Shown here: positions 17,790 to 26,250 of the stretch, one piece after another
Layout: each line of letters opens with the position of its first letter
How positions within the stretch are numbered: position 1 is the stretch's first letter
Assembly: GCA_045531905.1 (NCBI GenBank)
Contig: JAZSEY010000013.1
Location: 1 to 64,000 of the forward strand
DNA: 64,000 nucleotides
DNA from: RGIG6919 sp045531905
GTDB lineage: Bacteria; Bacillota; Clostridia; Lachnospirales; Lachnospiraceae
Direction: 5' to 3'
Program-made: the position numbers and the translations under genes
Notes under the pieces: model-generated
The model's database searches: none
What the model was told of the DNA's origin: nothing
The model's input: the letters and a program-made list of their open reading frames with translations, nothing else

Positions 17790-17907
17790 ACCTAGGTAAT
17801 TTACTTATCTCGGAGAGTTCCTACCGTATAGTGGAAAATTTCAACTCGGGCGTTTTCCCTGCCACATAGTGGGAAATATTTGTTAAGGGGGCAGCATGCC
17901 CCCTTAA
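17790..17907 (+). ncRNA. ToxI/CptI-like antitoxin RNA with degenerate repeats
   Basis: Two repeat units of 36-37 nt lie at about 17812-17847 and 17848-17884, with a more degenerate partial unit before them. Both units contain TTCC(C)T-x-CC-x2-ATAGTGG(G)AAA, in which TTCC pairs with GGAA around a CC...GTGG inner stem. A perfect 11-bp terminator hairpin follows (17883-17907), then a toxin-like gene. Promoter, short tandem RNA repeats, terminator and ToxN-family gene in this order is the known layout of type III toxin-antitoxin systems. The assignment rests on this layout; the repeats are imperfect. Confidence 0.6.
17883..17907 (+). terminator. Terminator between antitoxin RNA and toxin gene
   Basis: TTAAGGGGGCA and TGCCCCCTTAA form a perfect 11-bp stem with a 3-nt GCA loop, followed by an A/T stretch. 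In type III systems a leaky terminator at this place sets the RNA-to-toxin ratio. Confidence 0.75.
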
Positions 17908-17929
17908 TTAATTTAGGAAAGGAGTATGC

Positions 17930-18255
17930 ATGGGAGAACTAAAGTTATACAGTGTGTCTGATGAATATATATCATTTTTGCAGAACATGACTAGTGGGGT
18001 ATACTCTAATAAACAGGATACTAGAAAGCATACACGAAAATACTTAGGCGTAGCCTTGAGCAATTCTGGGTACAATTATTATATTCCGCTATCATCTCCA
18101 AAGAGGACACATCTGCAAACTATGTCAAAACCGCATTGGATTTTGAATGGCTTGAAATATTATGCGATATGTTTGTAAAAAAGAAAACAAGATGTCAACA
18201 ACGACTATCATACTATTTTAGGAATTATAAAAGAAACCTATTACATGAGTTATAA
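17930..18255 (+). pseudogene. Broken ToxN/AbiQ-family toxin
   Basis: The first 60 codons match the N-terminus of ToxN/AbiQ/CptN endoribonucleases: KLYSVSDEYISFLQ, VYSNKQDTRKHTRKYLGV and YYIPLSSPK. Known family members are about 160-180 residues, but this frame stops after 82 (18178). From about 18107 to 18255 another forward frame reads NYVKTALDFEWLEILCDMF and then a basic tail, which resembles the family's C-terminal helix (DFxxLE). An internal deletion of roughly 80 codons with a frame change would explain both. The start has AAAGGAG 5-6 nt upstream. The toxin is therefore probably inactive. Confidence 0.65.
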
Positions 18256-18274
18256 TACAATGTTAAAAAATAAG

Positions 18275-18400
18275 AGGGAGTATAGAGATTTTCTGCGGAC
18301 CTCAAAATACGTTGGTACTTATGTCCTGTATTGTAGGACATTAGTACCATTACGTATTTTGGCGAGTGCGAACGTTCCGCGGAAAACTCTATACTCCCTT
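18275..18400. repeat. 125-bp imperfect palindrome between convergent genes
   Basis: Outer arms 18275-18287 and 18387-18399 pair perfectly over 13 bp (AGGGAGTATAGAG); the next segments TTTCTGCGGA and TCCGCGGAAA continue the stem. An inner hairpin pairs CAAAATACG with CGTATTTTG, GGTAC with GTACC, and ATGTCCT with AGGACAT. The end CCTTTT could act as a terminator. The size and nested form resemble a miniature mobile element or a structured RNA; no coding sequence is inside. Confidence 0.8.
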
Positions 18401-18443
18401 TTGTGTTGTTAAGATTGTATTATAACAAGGTGAGCGGTTTCTT

Positions 18444-19385
18444 TTATAATTCTAACTCTTTTAGGTACCTTCCCAACGCATCCTGCCAACTCGGCAACGG
18501 TTCGAATCCATTTTCCACCAGCTTGCTTTTATCCAAACGGCTGTTAAATGGTCTGGCAGCCTTGGAAACACCATATTCCTCTGTGGTAACCGGCTGAACG
18601 GATAGACGGGATTCGTCATATTCCTCATGACCTAGTGCGGTAGCCTGGCGGAAGATTTCCTTTGTGAAATCAAACCAGCTAATGTAGCCGCCTTCGTTGG
18701 TAGCGTGGTAATAACCATACTTGTCCGATACAATCATGTCAACCAATAGTCTAGCCAAGTCGTAAGTGTAGGTTGGAGTACCGATTTGGTCACTGACAAC
18801 CGTAAGTTTGTTTCGCGTCTTACCTACTCTCAGCATAGTTTTAATAAAGTTGTTTCCATTTAAACCAAATACCCAGGCAATTCTTACAATAAAATACTTC
18901 TCTAATGTGTTTGCCACAGCCTGTTCGCCGGCGAGCTTGGAACTGCCGTATACGCTAAGAGGCGCGTAGTCCTTGCAATCGGCTTTCCAAGGTTCAGTGC
19001 CTTGTCCGTCAAATACATAGTCAGTAGAAATATACATCATTTTTGCATCCAATGTTTTGCAAATCTTAGCGATATTTTCTGTGCCGATGGCATTAATTTG
19101 GTGCACCTTGTTTTTATTATCTTCATCCTCTGCGGCATCCACAGCTGTCCATGCAGCACAGTGAATAACTGCGTCCGGATTTATGGTTGTTATGGTATCT
19201 GCAACGGCTTTTTCATCTGTAATATCCATAGATACATATGGCATGGAGGTGACAGGAGAACCGTCATCGATGCCACCATAATTTGGTGCAATATCGCTAC
19301 CGATACCTTCGATTCCTCTGTTTGCTAATTCATTCATCACGTCGTGACCAAGCTGTCCGGCCACACCCGTTACTAAAACCTTCAT
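18444..19385 (-). CDS. rfbD: RfbD, dTDP-4-dehydrorhamnose reductase
   Basis: Final enzyme of dTDP-L-rhamnose synthesis, 313 residues. The NADPH loop is TGVAGQLGHDV, STDYVFDGQG near residue 125 is highly typical, and the catalytic pair is YGSSKLAGE near 150. GTPTYTYDLARLL matches the substrate-binding part of RfbD. The ATG at 19385 is chosen: it lies 5-6 nt after AAAGGAGG, whereas 19430 is upstream of it. The rmlA and rmlB genes are elsewhere; an RmlC-like protein is encoded at 9749. A promoter is visible at 19429-19458. Confidence 0.93.
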   Translation of the reverse strand: MKVLVTGVAGQLGHDVMNELANRGIEGIGSDIAPNYGGIDDGSPVTSMPYVSMDITDEKAVADTITTINPDAVIHCAAWTAVDAAEDEDNKNKVHQINAIGTENIAKICKTLDAKMMYISTDYVFDGQGTEPWKADCKDYAPLSVYGSSKLAGEQAVANTLEKYFIVRIAWVFGLNGNNFIKTMLRVGKTRNKLTVVSDQIGTPTYTYDLARLLVDMIVSDKYGYYHATNEGGYISWFDFTKEIFRQATALGHEEYDESRLSVQPVTTEEYGVSKAARPFNSRLDKSKLVENGFEPLPSWQDALGRYLKELEL

Positions 19386-19428
19386 ATGAAAGCCTCCTTT
19401 CAAAACGAATATGTTATTACTAAACTCC

Positions 19429-19458
19429 ATTATAAAAGATAACCTAACGTAACCTCAA
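19429..19458 (-). promoter_or_regulatory. Promoter of rfbD
   Basis: On the minus strand, TTGAGG (19453-19458) and TATAAT (19429-19434) are 18 bases apart, about 44 bp before the rfbD start. Confidence 0.6.
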
Positions 19459-19477
19459 GTGCTTTTTGTAAATTTAT

Positions 19478-19515
19478 AAAAATGAAAAAGACCACTTGGG
19501 GGAGCCAAGTGGTCT
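19478..19515 (-). terminator. Terminator of the DUF885 gene
   Basis: An 11-bp perfect stem, AGACCACTTGG (19489-19499) with CCAAGTGGTCT (19505-19515), has a 5-nt loop. On the minus strand it is followed by CTTTTTCATTTTT, so it ends transcription from 21486 before rfbD. Confidence 0.85.
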
Positions 19516-19641
19516 AAATGAGGGGGAGAGGATTCAAATATATGAAAAGCTCTACAACGATTAGTATACAAACTGAATGTGAACAAACTGTGTACATTTT
19601 ATAATTAAAAAATAAACTAATTATAAATGTTTTATAGATTG

Positions 19642-21486
19642 CTATTTTGCACTTTCGATATATTGTTCCACAGATGCTTTCACATATTCAAACTGACATG
19701 GACCACAGTCAAGTAATGACTGGTTGAACTCCTTCATGACAAACTTATCACCCAGCTGGGATTTCGCATATGCCTGTAATTCCATGAACTCCAGTGCTGT
19801 TACACAGTATTTCAAGTAGTTGGCTGGTTCGCAGATAACGTATTCGTAAATGTCCTTGCCAACTTCCGCATTTAATCCATTTTCGGTCAGATATGCTTCC
19901 ACTTCGTTCAAAGACCAGCCCTCGTAATTGACGCCAATATCGAGACGAGTCGACACCACCAGATTCATCTGTGTCATTGCCTGCTCCATTAAAGTAAATG
20001 CTTGATTGTGTTCTGCAAATGTAAAGTAGTTTGGACTCTGTAATTCCACATATGTCGCCCAGCCCTCGCTATATCCACTGAAGTTTAAAATGTGGCGGAT
20101 TGGATTTGGGTTGGTGGAAATGTAGTAATTATTCTGATACATGTGGCCAGGATAACCCTCGTGAGCCAATGTGGTAAATAAGCCTGATTTATCAGTGCTA
20201 CCATTGTTAATATAAATAACATTTTCCACATCACCATCAATTGGAGGAATCATGTAAAATGCAGGAGACATAGAGTCCTCTAATTCCTCTTGTACATAAT
20301 TGATTGTATAGTTGATTTGTGGTGCCAGTGGATAATCCTCCATAATGGCAAGCTGCAGCGTATCCAGTAATACCATTGGATCTTCGGAACCGTAGTTGAC
20401 AGCTCCATCTTCAAAGTACAACTGATAGCCTTCCGGGTCCAAAGATGCAGCGGTGTACAATAGGGATAAAGCGTCCTTCATGGCACTATCCAGTAACTCA
20501 ACCATTTCTTCAATCGTCTTTTCAGAACCGGTGTCGTAACGCACCAACTTCTCATAATATTCTTTTCCGTTTTCTAACTTGCAAAGACCGCCGGAAATGG
20601 TCGCCTTGCCCTTAAAACCTTCCAAATCAGTAATGAGTTTTTCGTAAGCCGGAATCATAACTTCAAGAATGGCAGTTTTGTTCTGTGCTTTATATTCTTC
20701 CTTCTTCGCGCTGTCCAAACCTTCAAAGGCATCGATTCTCTTGTCGAAGGTGGAAATCATATAGTTGCCATCCTTTACGGAAATGAAGTCCTCGCATTGC
20801 TCAATGACTTCCTCTAACTGAAAATCCTGTAAACCAAGACCGGCATCCACACGGGCCTGTTCCAATGCCACAGCGGCGTCAAAATATGCAGGAATCTGGT
20901 TTACCAAAGATAAGTAATCGGTAATATCTCTCTCTACATAAAACTTATATTCAGCTAAATTAATCGGCATGTTACACTGCACACCGGATACTGTGCCGAA
21001 TGCAGTACCGTAAAGATTGAATTTTGTTGTGTCCATATTATCTTCTAAAAAAGTCTTAAGGACGTTGTAATCCAATTGTTGCTTTTTGGATAAAGAAGTA
21101 ATATCAAAAGCAGTCAACTTGTCGTAAATTTCCTGATTTTCTTTTTCATCATCCTCAGTATTGAGAAAATCCAAGTCGCCGAAGGTTGGTTCTAAATCAA
21201 TTCCATAATTTTCAGGGTTCTTCAAAGTATAATGTAAGGTCAACGTATCAGAAGAAACCTCTTCTACAAACAGTTCTTCTAAATATTTATTGAACTCTTC
21301 ATTGTCTGTTTCTGCACTGGCCACTTCAGTGGTTGCATCGGAACCTGTAGTGTTGTCTGTATCTGTGGAAGCTTCCGTGTTCTCAGGAATGATTACGGTG
21401 TTTCCTCTTTTTTCACAACCGCACAGTCCCATCGCCATTGCAAGTACAAGGAGCAGTGCCAGCATTTTATGCATTGTCTTTTTCAT
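19642..21486 (-). CDS. DUF885-family zinc metallopeptidase-like lipoprotein
   Basis: Surface lipoprotein of 614 residues. The signal peptide ends in a lipobox LCGC with the lipidated Cys at residue 24, followed by a Ser/Thr/Glu-rich linker to about residue 60. The DUF885 domain covers most of the rest; HEGYPGH near residue 441 is its zinc-binding HExxH-like motif, and YSEGWATYVE about 30 residues later supplies the third ligand region. Family members are thought to be peptidases, but substrates are unknown. The ATG at 21486 is preferred over 21534 because AAAGGA precedes it and the signal peptide then starts at MKKT. The gene appears monocistronic. Confidence 0.85.
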   Translation of the reverse strand: MKKTMHKMLALLLVLAMAMGLCGCEKRGNTVIIPENTEASTDTDNTTGSDATTEVASAETDNEEFNKYLEELFVEEVSSDTLTLHYTLKNPENYGIDLEPTFGDLDFLNTEDDEKENQEIYDKLTAFDITSLSKKQQLDYNVLKTFLEDNMDTTKFNLYGTAFGTVSGVQCNMPINLAEYKFYVERDITDYLSLVNQIPAYFDAAVALEQARVDAGLGLQDFQLEEVIEQCEDFISVKDGNYMISTFDKRIDAFEGLDSAKKEEYKAQNKTAILEVMIPAYEKLITDLEGFKGKATISGGLCKLENGKEYYEKLVRYDTGSEKTIEEMVELLDSAMKDALSLLYTAASLDPEGYQLYFEDGAVNYGSEDPMVLLDTLQLAIMEDYPLAPQINYTINYVQEELEDSMSPAFYMIPPIDGDVENVIYINNGSTDKSGLFTTLAHEGYPGHMYQNNYYISTNPNPIRHILNFSGYSEGWATYVELQSPNYFTFAEHNQAFTLMEQAMTQMNLVVSTRLDIGVNYEGWSLNEVEAYLTENGLNAEVGKDIYEYVICEPANYLKYCVTALEFMELQAYAKSQLGDKFVMKEFNQSLLDCGPCQFEYVKASVEQYIESAK

Positions 21487-21552
21487 ATTTACACATCCTT
21501 TCGTGCGGTCATTATAACATATATTTATGAACAAATCTTGTTTTCATATAAA

Positions 21553-22074
21553 TTAATTGGAAATCATGATGGGATAAGGCAATGGATTTAAGGAAAAATA
21601 AGCTAACAAAATGCCCATTCCAATGAGAAGAAGCAGACTGCATATACCAATCCATTTTGGAATTTTGTATAGGGTGACGATGCGGCTTGCCACAATCTGT
21701 CCCAGTAGCATGCCTACGAAGAGAGCGGTGATATTTACCACGTCACTTTCAAATAGAAAACCGCCATATAAGATGTAGTAAACGGAGAGCACAGTATATT
21801 TACAGATTTCAATGCTAATAAATGCTCCGATAAAACGGGTCCACAGGTTGATAGGATTTGGAATATCAATCATTTTATAACAGCATATCCAGGCTAACAA
21901 AATGGGATAAAGGATTAGTTTTAAGTGTTCAAATACACTTTCATTCACTGGAAAGAACAGGCCAAGAATGAGATTTGGACCAAACCAGCCATAGACAAAG
22001 TGAAAAATGCTTGCCAGAAAAAATGCATACACAGTAGAGAAGATAATGAATTTGTAAGAAACCCTTGGCTTCAT
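21553..22074 (-). CDS. DUF6512-like membrane protein
   Basis: Integral membrane protein of 173 residues with about five hydrophobic helices. FFPVNESVFEHLKL near residue 45, between helices one and two, is the conserved signature of this Firmicute family (DUF6512); no function is known. The ATG at 22074 lies 9 nt after AAAGGAG; the longer in-frame extension to 22224 lacks a ribosome site and is polar, unlike the family N-terminus. It diverges from the aldose epimerase-like gene. Confidence 0.75.
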   Translation of the reverse strand: MKPRVSYKFIIFSTVYAFFLASIFHFVYGWFGPNLILGLFFPVNESVFEHLKLILYPILLAWICCYKMIDIPNPINLWTRFIGAFISIEICKYTVLSVYYILYGGFLFESDVVNITALFVGMLLGQIVASRIVTLYKIPKWIGICSLLLLIGMGILLAYFSLNPLPYPIMISN

Positions 22075-22224
22075 GTCACGATACTCCTTTGATTTGTTCA
22101 CAGAAAATTCAGTATTATCAGTATATGCATTGTGGAAAAAAATATGCTTTTGTGGTTTAATATACCTTAGGCGAATGCCGATATATGAATCGAGATAGAA
22201 GCAGAATTTATGGGAGGTTTTCAC

Positions 22225-23103
22225 ATGAAGATTTATGAGCTTAAGAATACATTTTTAACAGTAAAAGTAAAGGATATGGGTGCGGAGTTAATCAGCATCG
22301 TAAAGAATGAAACGGGCGTAGAATATCTCTGGAATGGCGATGAGGCATACTGGAAGAGAAATGCACCTGTTTTATTTCCGATTGTGGGTAGTTTGAAGGA
22401 CGGCAGGTTTCTTTATAACGGAAAGGAATATCCTATGAGCCAGCATGGATTTGCCAGAGACAGCAAATTCAAATTAACCAAACAGACAAAGGATGAGCTT
22501 TGGTTTAAACTGGAGTCTACAGAAGAGACTTTGGAAAAATATCCATTTGAGTTTAAGTTGGAGCTTGGTTATCGGTTACAGGGTTCCACCGTGCACGTGT
22601 ATTGGAAGGTAACCAATGATGATGTGGAGGATATGTATTTTTCTATTGGTGGGCATCCGGCATTTATGTGTCCTTTAGATGGTAAGGGAAAGCAGACAGA
22701 CTACTATTTGTTGTTTGATACCCCGAAGAATATTGAGTATGGAAAATTAAGTGAAAATGGTTTGTTAAAAGAGAAATATCTGGAGCTTCCTACAAGCGGC
22801 GGTGTTATGCCAATTGGAGAGCATTTGTTTGATGAGGATGCGTTGATTATTGAAGATGAGCAGACAAAGACCATTTCTCTTGCCGGACCGGATAAGAAAC
22901 CGTATTTGACTGTGCAGTTTGATACACCTTTGGTGGGACTTTGGTCACCGGCTAGGAAGCAGGCGCCATTCATTTGCATTGAACCTTGGTGTGGTCGCTG
23001 CGACAGCGAGGACTTCATGGGCACTTTAGAGCAGAGAGAATATGGCAATTGCTTGAAGAGTCAGGAAGTTTTTGAAAATGTGTACGATATTATAGTGCGA
23101 TAA
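22225..23103 (+). CDS. Aldose 1-epimerase family (LacX-like) protein
   Basis: Galactose-mutarotase-fold protein of 292 residues. The ATG at 22225 lies 6 nt after GGGAGG. Motifs include LWNGDEAYWKRNAPVLFPIVG near residue 40, QHGFARD near 75 (first His) and SIGGHPAF near 142 (second His), and the Glu near the C-terminus in ICIEPWCG. This is the LacX/YeaD-like branch, which handles aldoses or sugar phosphates of unproven identity. It is followed 12 bp downstream by a secreted protein, but a functional link is not evident. Confidence 0.85.
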   Translation: MKIYELKNTFLTVKVKDMGAELISIVKNETGVEYLWNGDEAYWKRNAPVLFPIVGSLKDGRFLYNGKEYPMSQHGFARDSKFKLTKQTKDELWFKLESTEETLEKYPFEFKLELGYRLQGSTVHVYWKVTNDDVEDMYFSIGGHPAFMCPLDGKGKQTDYYLLFDTPKNIEYGKLSENGLLKEKYLELPTSGGVMPIGEHLFDEDALIIEDEQTKTISLAGPDKKPYLTVQFDTPLVGLWSPARKQAPFICIEPWCGRCDSEDFMGTLEQREYGNCLKSQEVFENVYDIIVR

Positions 23104-23115
23104 AGGAGAATGGAT

Positions 23116-26100
23116 ATGCAAAAGAAAAGATTAGGAATGCTCGGTATCGGAATGCTTGCCATGCTCTTTTTTGGCGGTAGCTCTTTGGTTCTAGCAGATG
23201 AACCGGTATCGAATGAAGAATATGAAGTCATTTCCATGGACGGTGTGTATAGTGCCGGTGGTTTTGATTATTCCGTGGATGAAGATGATTTTGAAGAGGC
23301 AGAGGAAGACGTTATTATTGATAATTGGGAGTCGGACGGTAGTGCTTCTGCCACAACCTTTAACAGTGCAGAGGAAGCCATGGCATCTGCCTTTGACAAG
23401 TATGAAACGATTGTAGAATTCCCTACAGGTGAAAATCCGGCATTTCAGGTGAAAACGGCAGACATCGAAAAAGTTGTAAATGGTTTTCTTAATGCAAATC
23501 CACAATTTTTTTATATTAAAAACGTAAGTAGAGTGGCGGTAAATGGATATATAAGACGTTTGATTATCACATATACAGATACCCCTGAGAATTTGCAGGT
23601 TATGCGTGGTAAATACGAGCTTGCTTTGCAGGAAGCATTTCGCGAAGTGGATGCTTCTGTGATGTCACCGGAAGATATTTGTGTGGTGTTGCATGATTAC
23701 TTGGTAAATCACATCACTTATAATGATGATAAATCCATGCCCTACCGCTATACTGCCTATGGTGCCTTAGTGGAAGGCCAGGCCGTGTGTCAAGGATATG
23801 CATTGGCCTATCAGGAATTGTTAAAAATGGCGGGAATATCTGCTATTACCGTTGGTAGTGATTCCATGCGACATGCTTGGAACATGGTAAAACTAGATGA
23901 CTTATATTATCACGTGGACGTGACCTGGGATGATACAGCAACCATGCCGGGACAGGTACGACATAAAAATTTATTGCTGAGCCGCAATGCCATTGAGGCA
24001 AATGGTCATACTGGATATGCTGTTTCAGATGCCATTTATAATGGAACCGGAACCACTTATGACCAGTATTATTGGATAAATGTACAGTCGGCTATTTATT
24101 ATCACAACCAAGCGCTTTACTATCTGTATCCTACAGATATCGAAGGTGCCAATATAGATAAGGATGCTTTGATTGCGACACATCAGTTATTGTTTGTGAA
24201 GAAGCCACTTGCAGAGGCATCTCCAAATGTGAATTTAATGCAATATGTATATGCCAATGTTGCAATCAATCAGGAAGAGATTACAGAGGCCAACAAGGCA
24301 GATGGCGTGAAAAGACTGGAAAGTGCTTACAATAGAATTCGGAACTATGGCTATTTAGCAAAGTCCTGGGATACATGGTATTTCAATACCGCCTATGGAA
24401 TCTATGAGATAGATATGGAGACTGCCGATGCAGCAACGGCGTCTGTATCAGCGGATGCTGTTCACCGATGGGCAGATACGGATGATGCCGTATATGGTCT
24501 TACTACGGTGCCGAATAAACCATTTTTGGTAGGATTGATTCGCCAGGGAAAAACTTTATATTATAAGACGGATGGTGGTACATTGTTACCGGTGCCAGAG
24601 CTGAGTTTAACCATGCCGGAGGCAGACCAGCTATTTCTCTACCAGAGTGGTCGCGAGATTACACTATCAGTAGGAGAACAGTATCAGATAGTTGCAAGTA
24701 CGCTTCCAACTTGTCTAGGGGAGAAACTGGTGTATGCCATCGAAGGTGATGCTGAAGCAAGCTGCATTCGTATTAGCGATACCGGTTTGGTAACAGCTTA
24801 TGCTTATACCCAAAATCCAATCAAAGTGCAAGTGCAAAATGCAACAGGTGAACTTGTTGATTATCTATATATTTCTGTAAAGAATACGGCTCCGGAAAAA
24901 CTGTTGATTAGTAACACTTCTTTGAAGCGTGCACCGGGAGAAGAAAAACAGCTTACGGTGACGGTGTTACCGGGAAATGCTTCGGATAAGGAATTAGCCT
25001 ATGTGTCTTATGATGAAGAGGTGGCAACTGTAGATCAAAATGGATTGATAAAAGCGGTTGGTGTGGGAGAGACACAGATTAAGGTTTCTATGAAAAATTA
25101 TCCAGACATCGAGCCGGTATATTGTTACATTAAAGTGCAGATATTACCGACTGCCATTCAGCTATCACAGAGTACTATGGCATTAGAGACAGGGGCTACT
25201 GGAAAACTTACCTATTCCCTCCTGCCTGCAAATACCAGCGAAACGGGCGTGACCTGGTCTTCTTCAAATAAGAAGGTGGCAACAGTGGCTACAGATGGAA
25301 CCGTAACGGCAAAGGGAGCAGGAGAAGCGACCATCACTGTGAAATCTACAGCAGATACATCGGTAAAGGCTACCTGTAAGATAACAGTTACAGACACGGT
25401 AAAGGAAACACCACCGGAGGAGCCTACAAATGAACCTGTAGATGTGACAGGTATCAAACTGAATGTGGATGCTATCACAATGACCATGACCAGTACAAAG
25501 AAAGTACAGGCGACATTATATCCTAGCAATGCCACGATTCAGGGCATTATTTGGAGCAGTAGCGATAGAAATGTATTAACAGTAAAATCAGCTAGCACCA
25601 CTTCCAGCTTGCAGGCAATCATTACGCCGGAGGGTGTAGGTACTGCACAGGTAACAGCTACCACCGTGGATGGTGCTTTTGTTGCCAGAGTAAAGGTAAC
25701 TGTGAACCAAAAGAGCATTGCCAAGGCGACAGTAGGAAAGATTGCTAATAAGTCTTATACCGGAAAGGCGATTAAGCCATCTCTGGCAATTAAGATAAAT
25801 GGCAAAAAGTTGGTAAAAAATCAAGATTATAAGATTACTTATAAGAATAATAAAAAGGTTGGAACAGCAACCGTGATTTTCAAGGGTATTGGTAATTTCA
25901 AGGGAACAAAAAAGGTAACCTTCAAGATTATACCTAGAATGCCAAAGGTGACCCTGGGAAAGAAAACAAAGAATAGTATTCAGATTGCAATTGGTAAGAT
26001 AAGTGAGGCAGAAGGGTATCAGATTATCTATGCCACCAATAAGACATTTACCAAGAACAAGAAAACTGTTTTCGTAAAGGGTAATAAAGCCTCTATTCAG

Positions 26101-26223
26101 ACCTTGAAAAAGTTGAAGGCAAAGACAAAGTATTACATTAAGGTTCGCGCTTACAAAAAGGTTAAGGGCAAGAAAGTATATAGTAATGAAGTGGTTCTTT
26201 CTATTAAGACTGCTTCCAAATAA
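23116..26223 (+). CDS. Secreted transglutaminase-like protein with Ig-like repeats
   Basis: Exported protein of 1035 residues. A signal peptide (about residues 1-27, SLVLA-DE) is followed by an acidic segment and a transglutaminase-like domain: Cys in AVCQGYALAYQELL near residue 224, His in RHAWNMVKL near 252 and Asp in HVDVTWDDT near 268 form the triad. About four bacterial Ig-like (BIG2) domains follow from about residue 500 (motifs TWSSSNKKVATV, IWSSSDRNVLTV). The last 160 residues are very Lys-rich and include a fibronectin-III-like module. No LPxTG anchor is seen. ATG 23116 is preferred (AAAGGAG 7 nt upstream). Confidence 0.85.
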   Translation: MQKKRLGMLGIGMLAMLFFGGSSLVLADEPVSNEEYEVISMDGVYSAGGFDYSVDEDDFEEAEEDVIIDNWESDGSASATTFNSAEEAMASAFDKYETIVEFPTGENPAFQVKTADIEKVVNGFLNANPQFFYIKNVSRVAVNGYIRRLIITYTDTPENLQVMRGKYELALQEAFREVDASVMSPEDICVVLHDYLVNHITYNDDKSMPYRYTAYGALVEGQAVCQGYALAYQELLKMAGISAITVGSDSMRHAWNMVKLDDLYYHVDVTWDDTATMPGQVRHKNLLLSRNAIEANGHTGYAVSDAIYNGTGTTYDQYYWINVQSAIYYHNQALYYLYPTDIEGANIDKDALIATHQLLFVKKPLAEASPNVNLMQYVYANVAINQEEITEANKADGVKRLESAYNRIRNYGYLAKSWDTWYFNTAYGIYEIDMETADAATASVSADAVHRWADTDDAVYGLTTVPNKPFLVGLIRQGKTLYYKTDGGTLLPVPELSLTMPEADQLFLYQSGREITLSVGEQYQIVASTLPTCLGEKLVYAIEGDAEASCIRISDTGLVTAYAYTQNPIKVQVQNATGELVDYLYISVKNTAPEKLLISNTSLKRAPGEEKQLTVTVLPGNASDKELAYVSYDEEVATVDQNGLIKAVGVGETQIKVSMKNYPDIEPVYCYIKVQILPTAIQLSQSTMALETGATGKLTYSLLPANTSETGVTWSSSNKKVATVATDGTVTAKGAGEATITVKSTADTSVKATCKITVTDTVKETPPEEPTNEPVDVTGIKLNVDAITMTMTSTKKVQATLYPSNATIQGIIWSSSDRNVLTVKSASTTSSLQAIITPEGVGTAQVTATTVDGAFVARVKVTVNQKSIAKATVGKIANKSYTGKAIKPSLAIKINGKKLVKNQDYKITYKNNKKVGTATVIFKGIGNFKGTKKVTFKIIPRMPKVTLGKKTKNSIQIAIGKISEAEGYQIIYATNKTFTKNKKTVFVKGNKASIQTLKKLKAKTKYYIKVRAYKKVKGKKVYSNEVVLSIKTASK

Positions 26224-26250
26224 TAAACAACAGGTGTAAAGGAGAAAGAC

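Noticed and set aside
17790..17884. A riboswitch upstream of the short ORF at 17930
   Set aside because: The tandem units and following terminator were compared from memory with purine, THF, guanidine, ZTP and preQ1 classes; none of their conserved cores is present, and the toxin-like ORF makes a type III antitoxin RNA the better reading.
25212..25535. Minus-strand frame of 107 codons
   Set aside because: It is the mirror of Ig-like repeats on the plus strand (Val/Ser/Thr-rich) and has no ribosome site or homolog I recognise.
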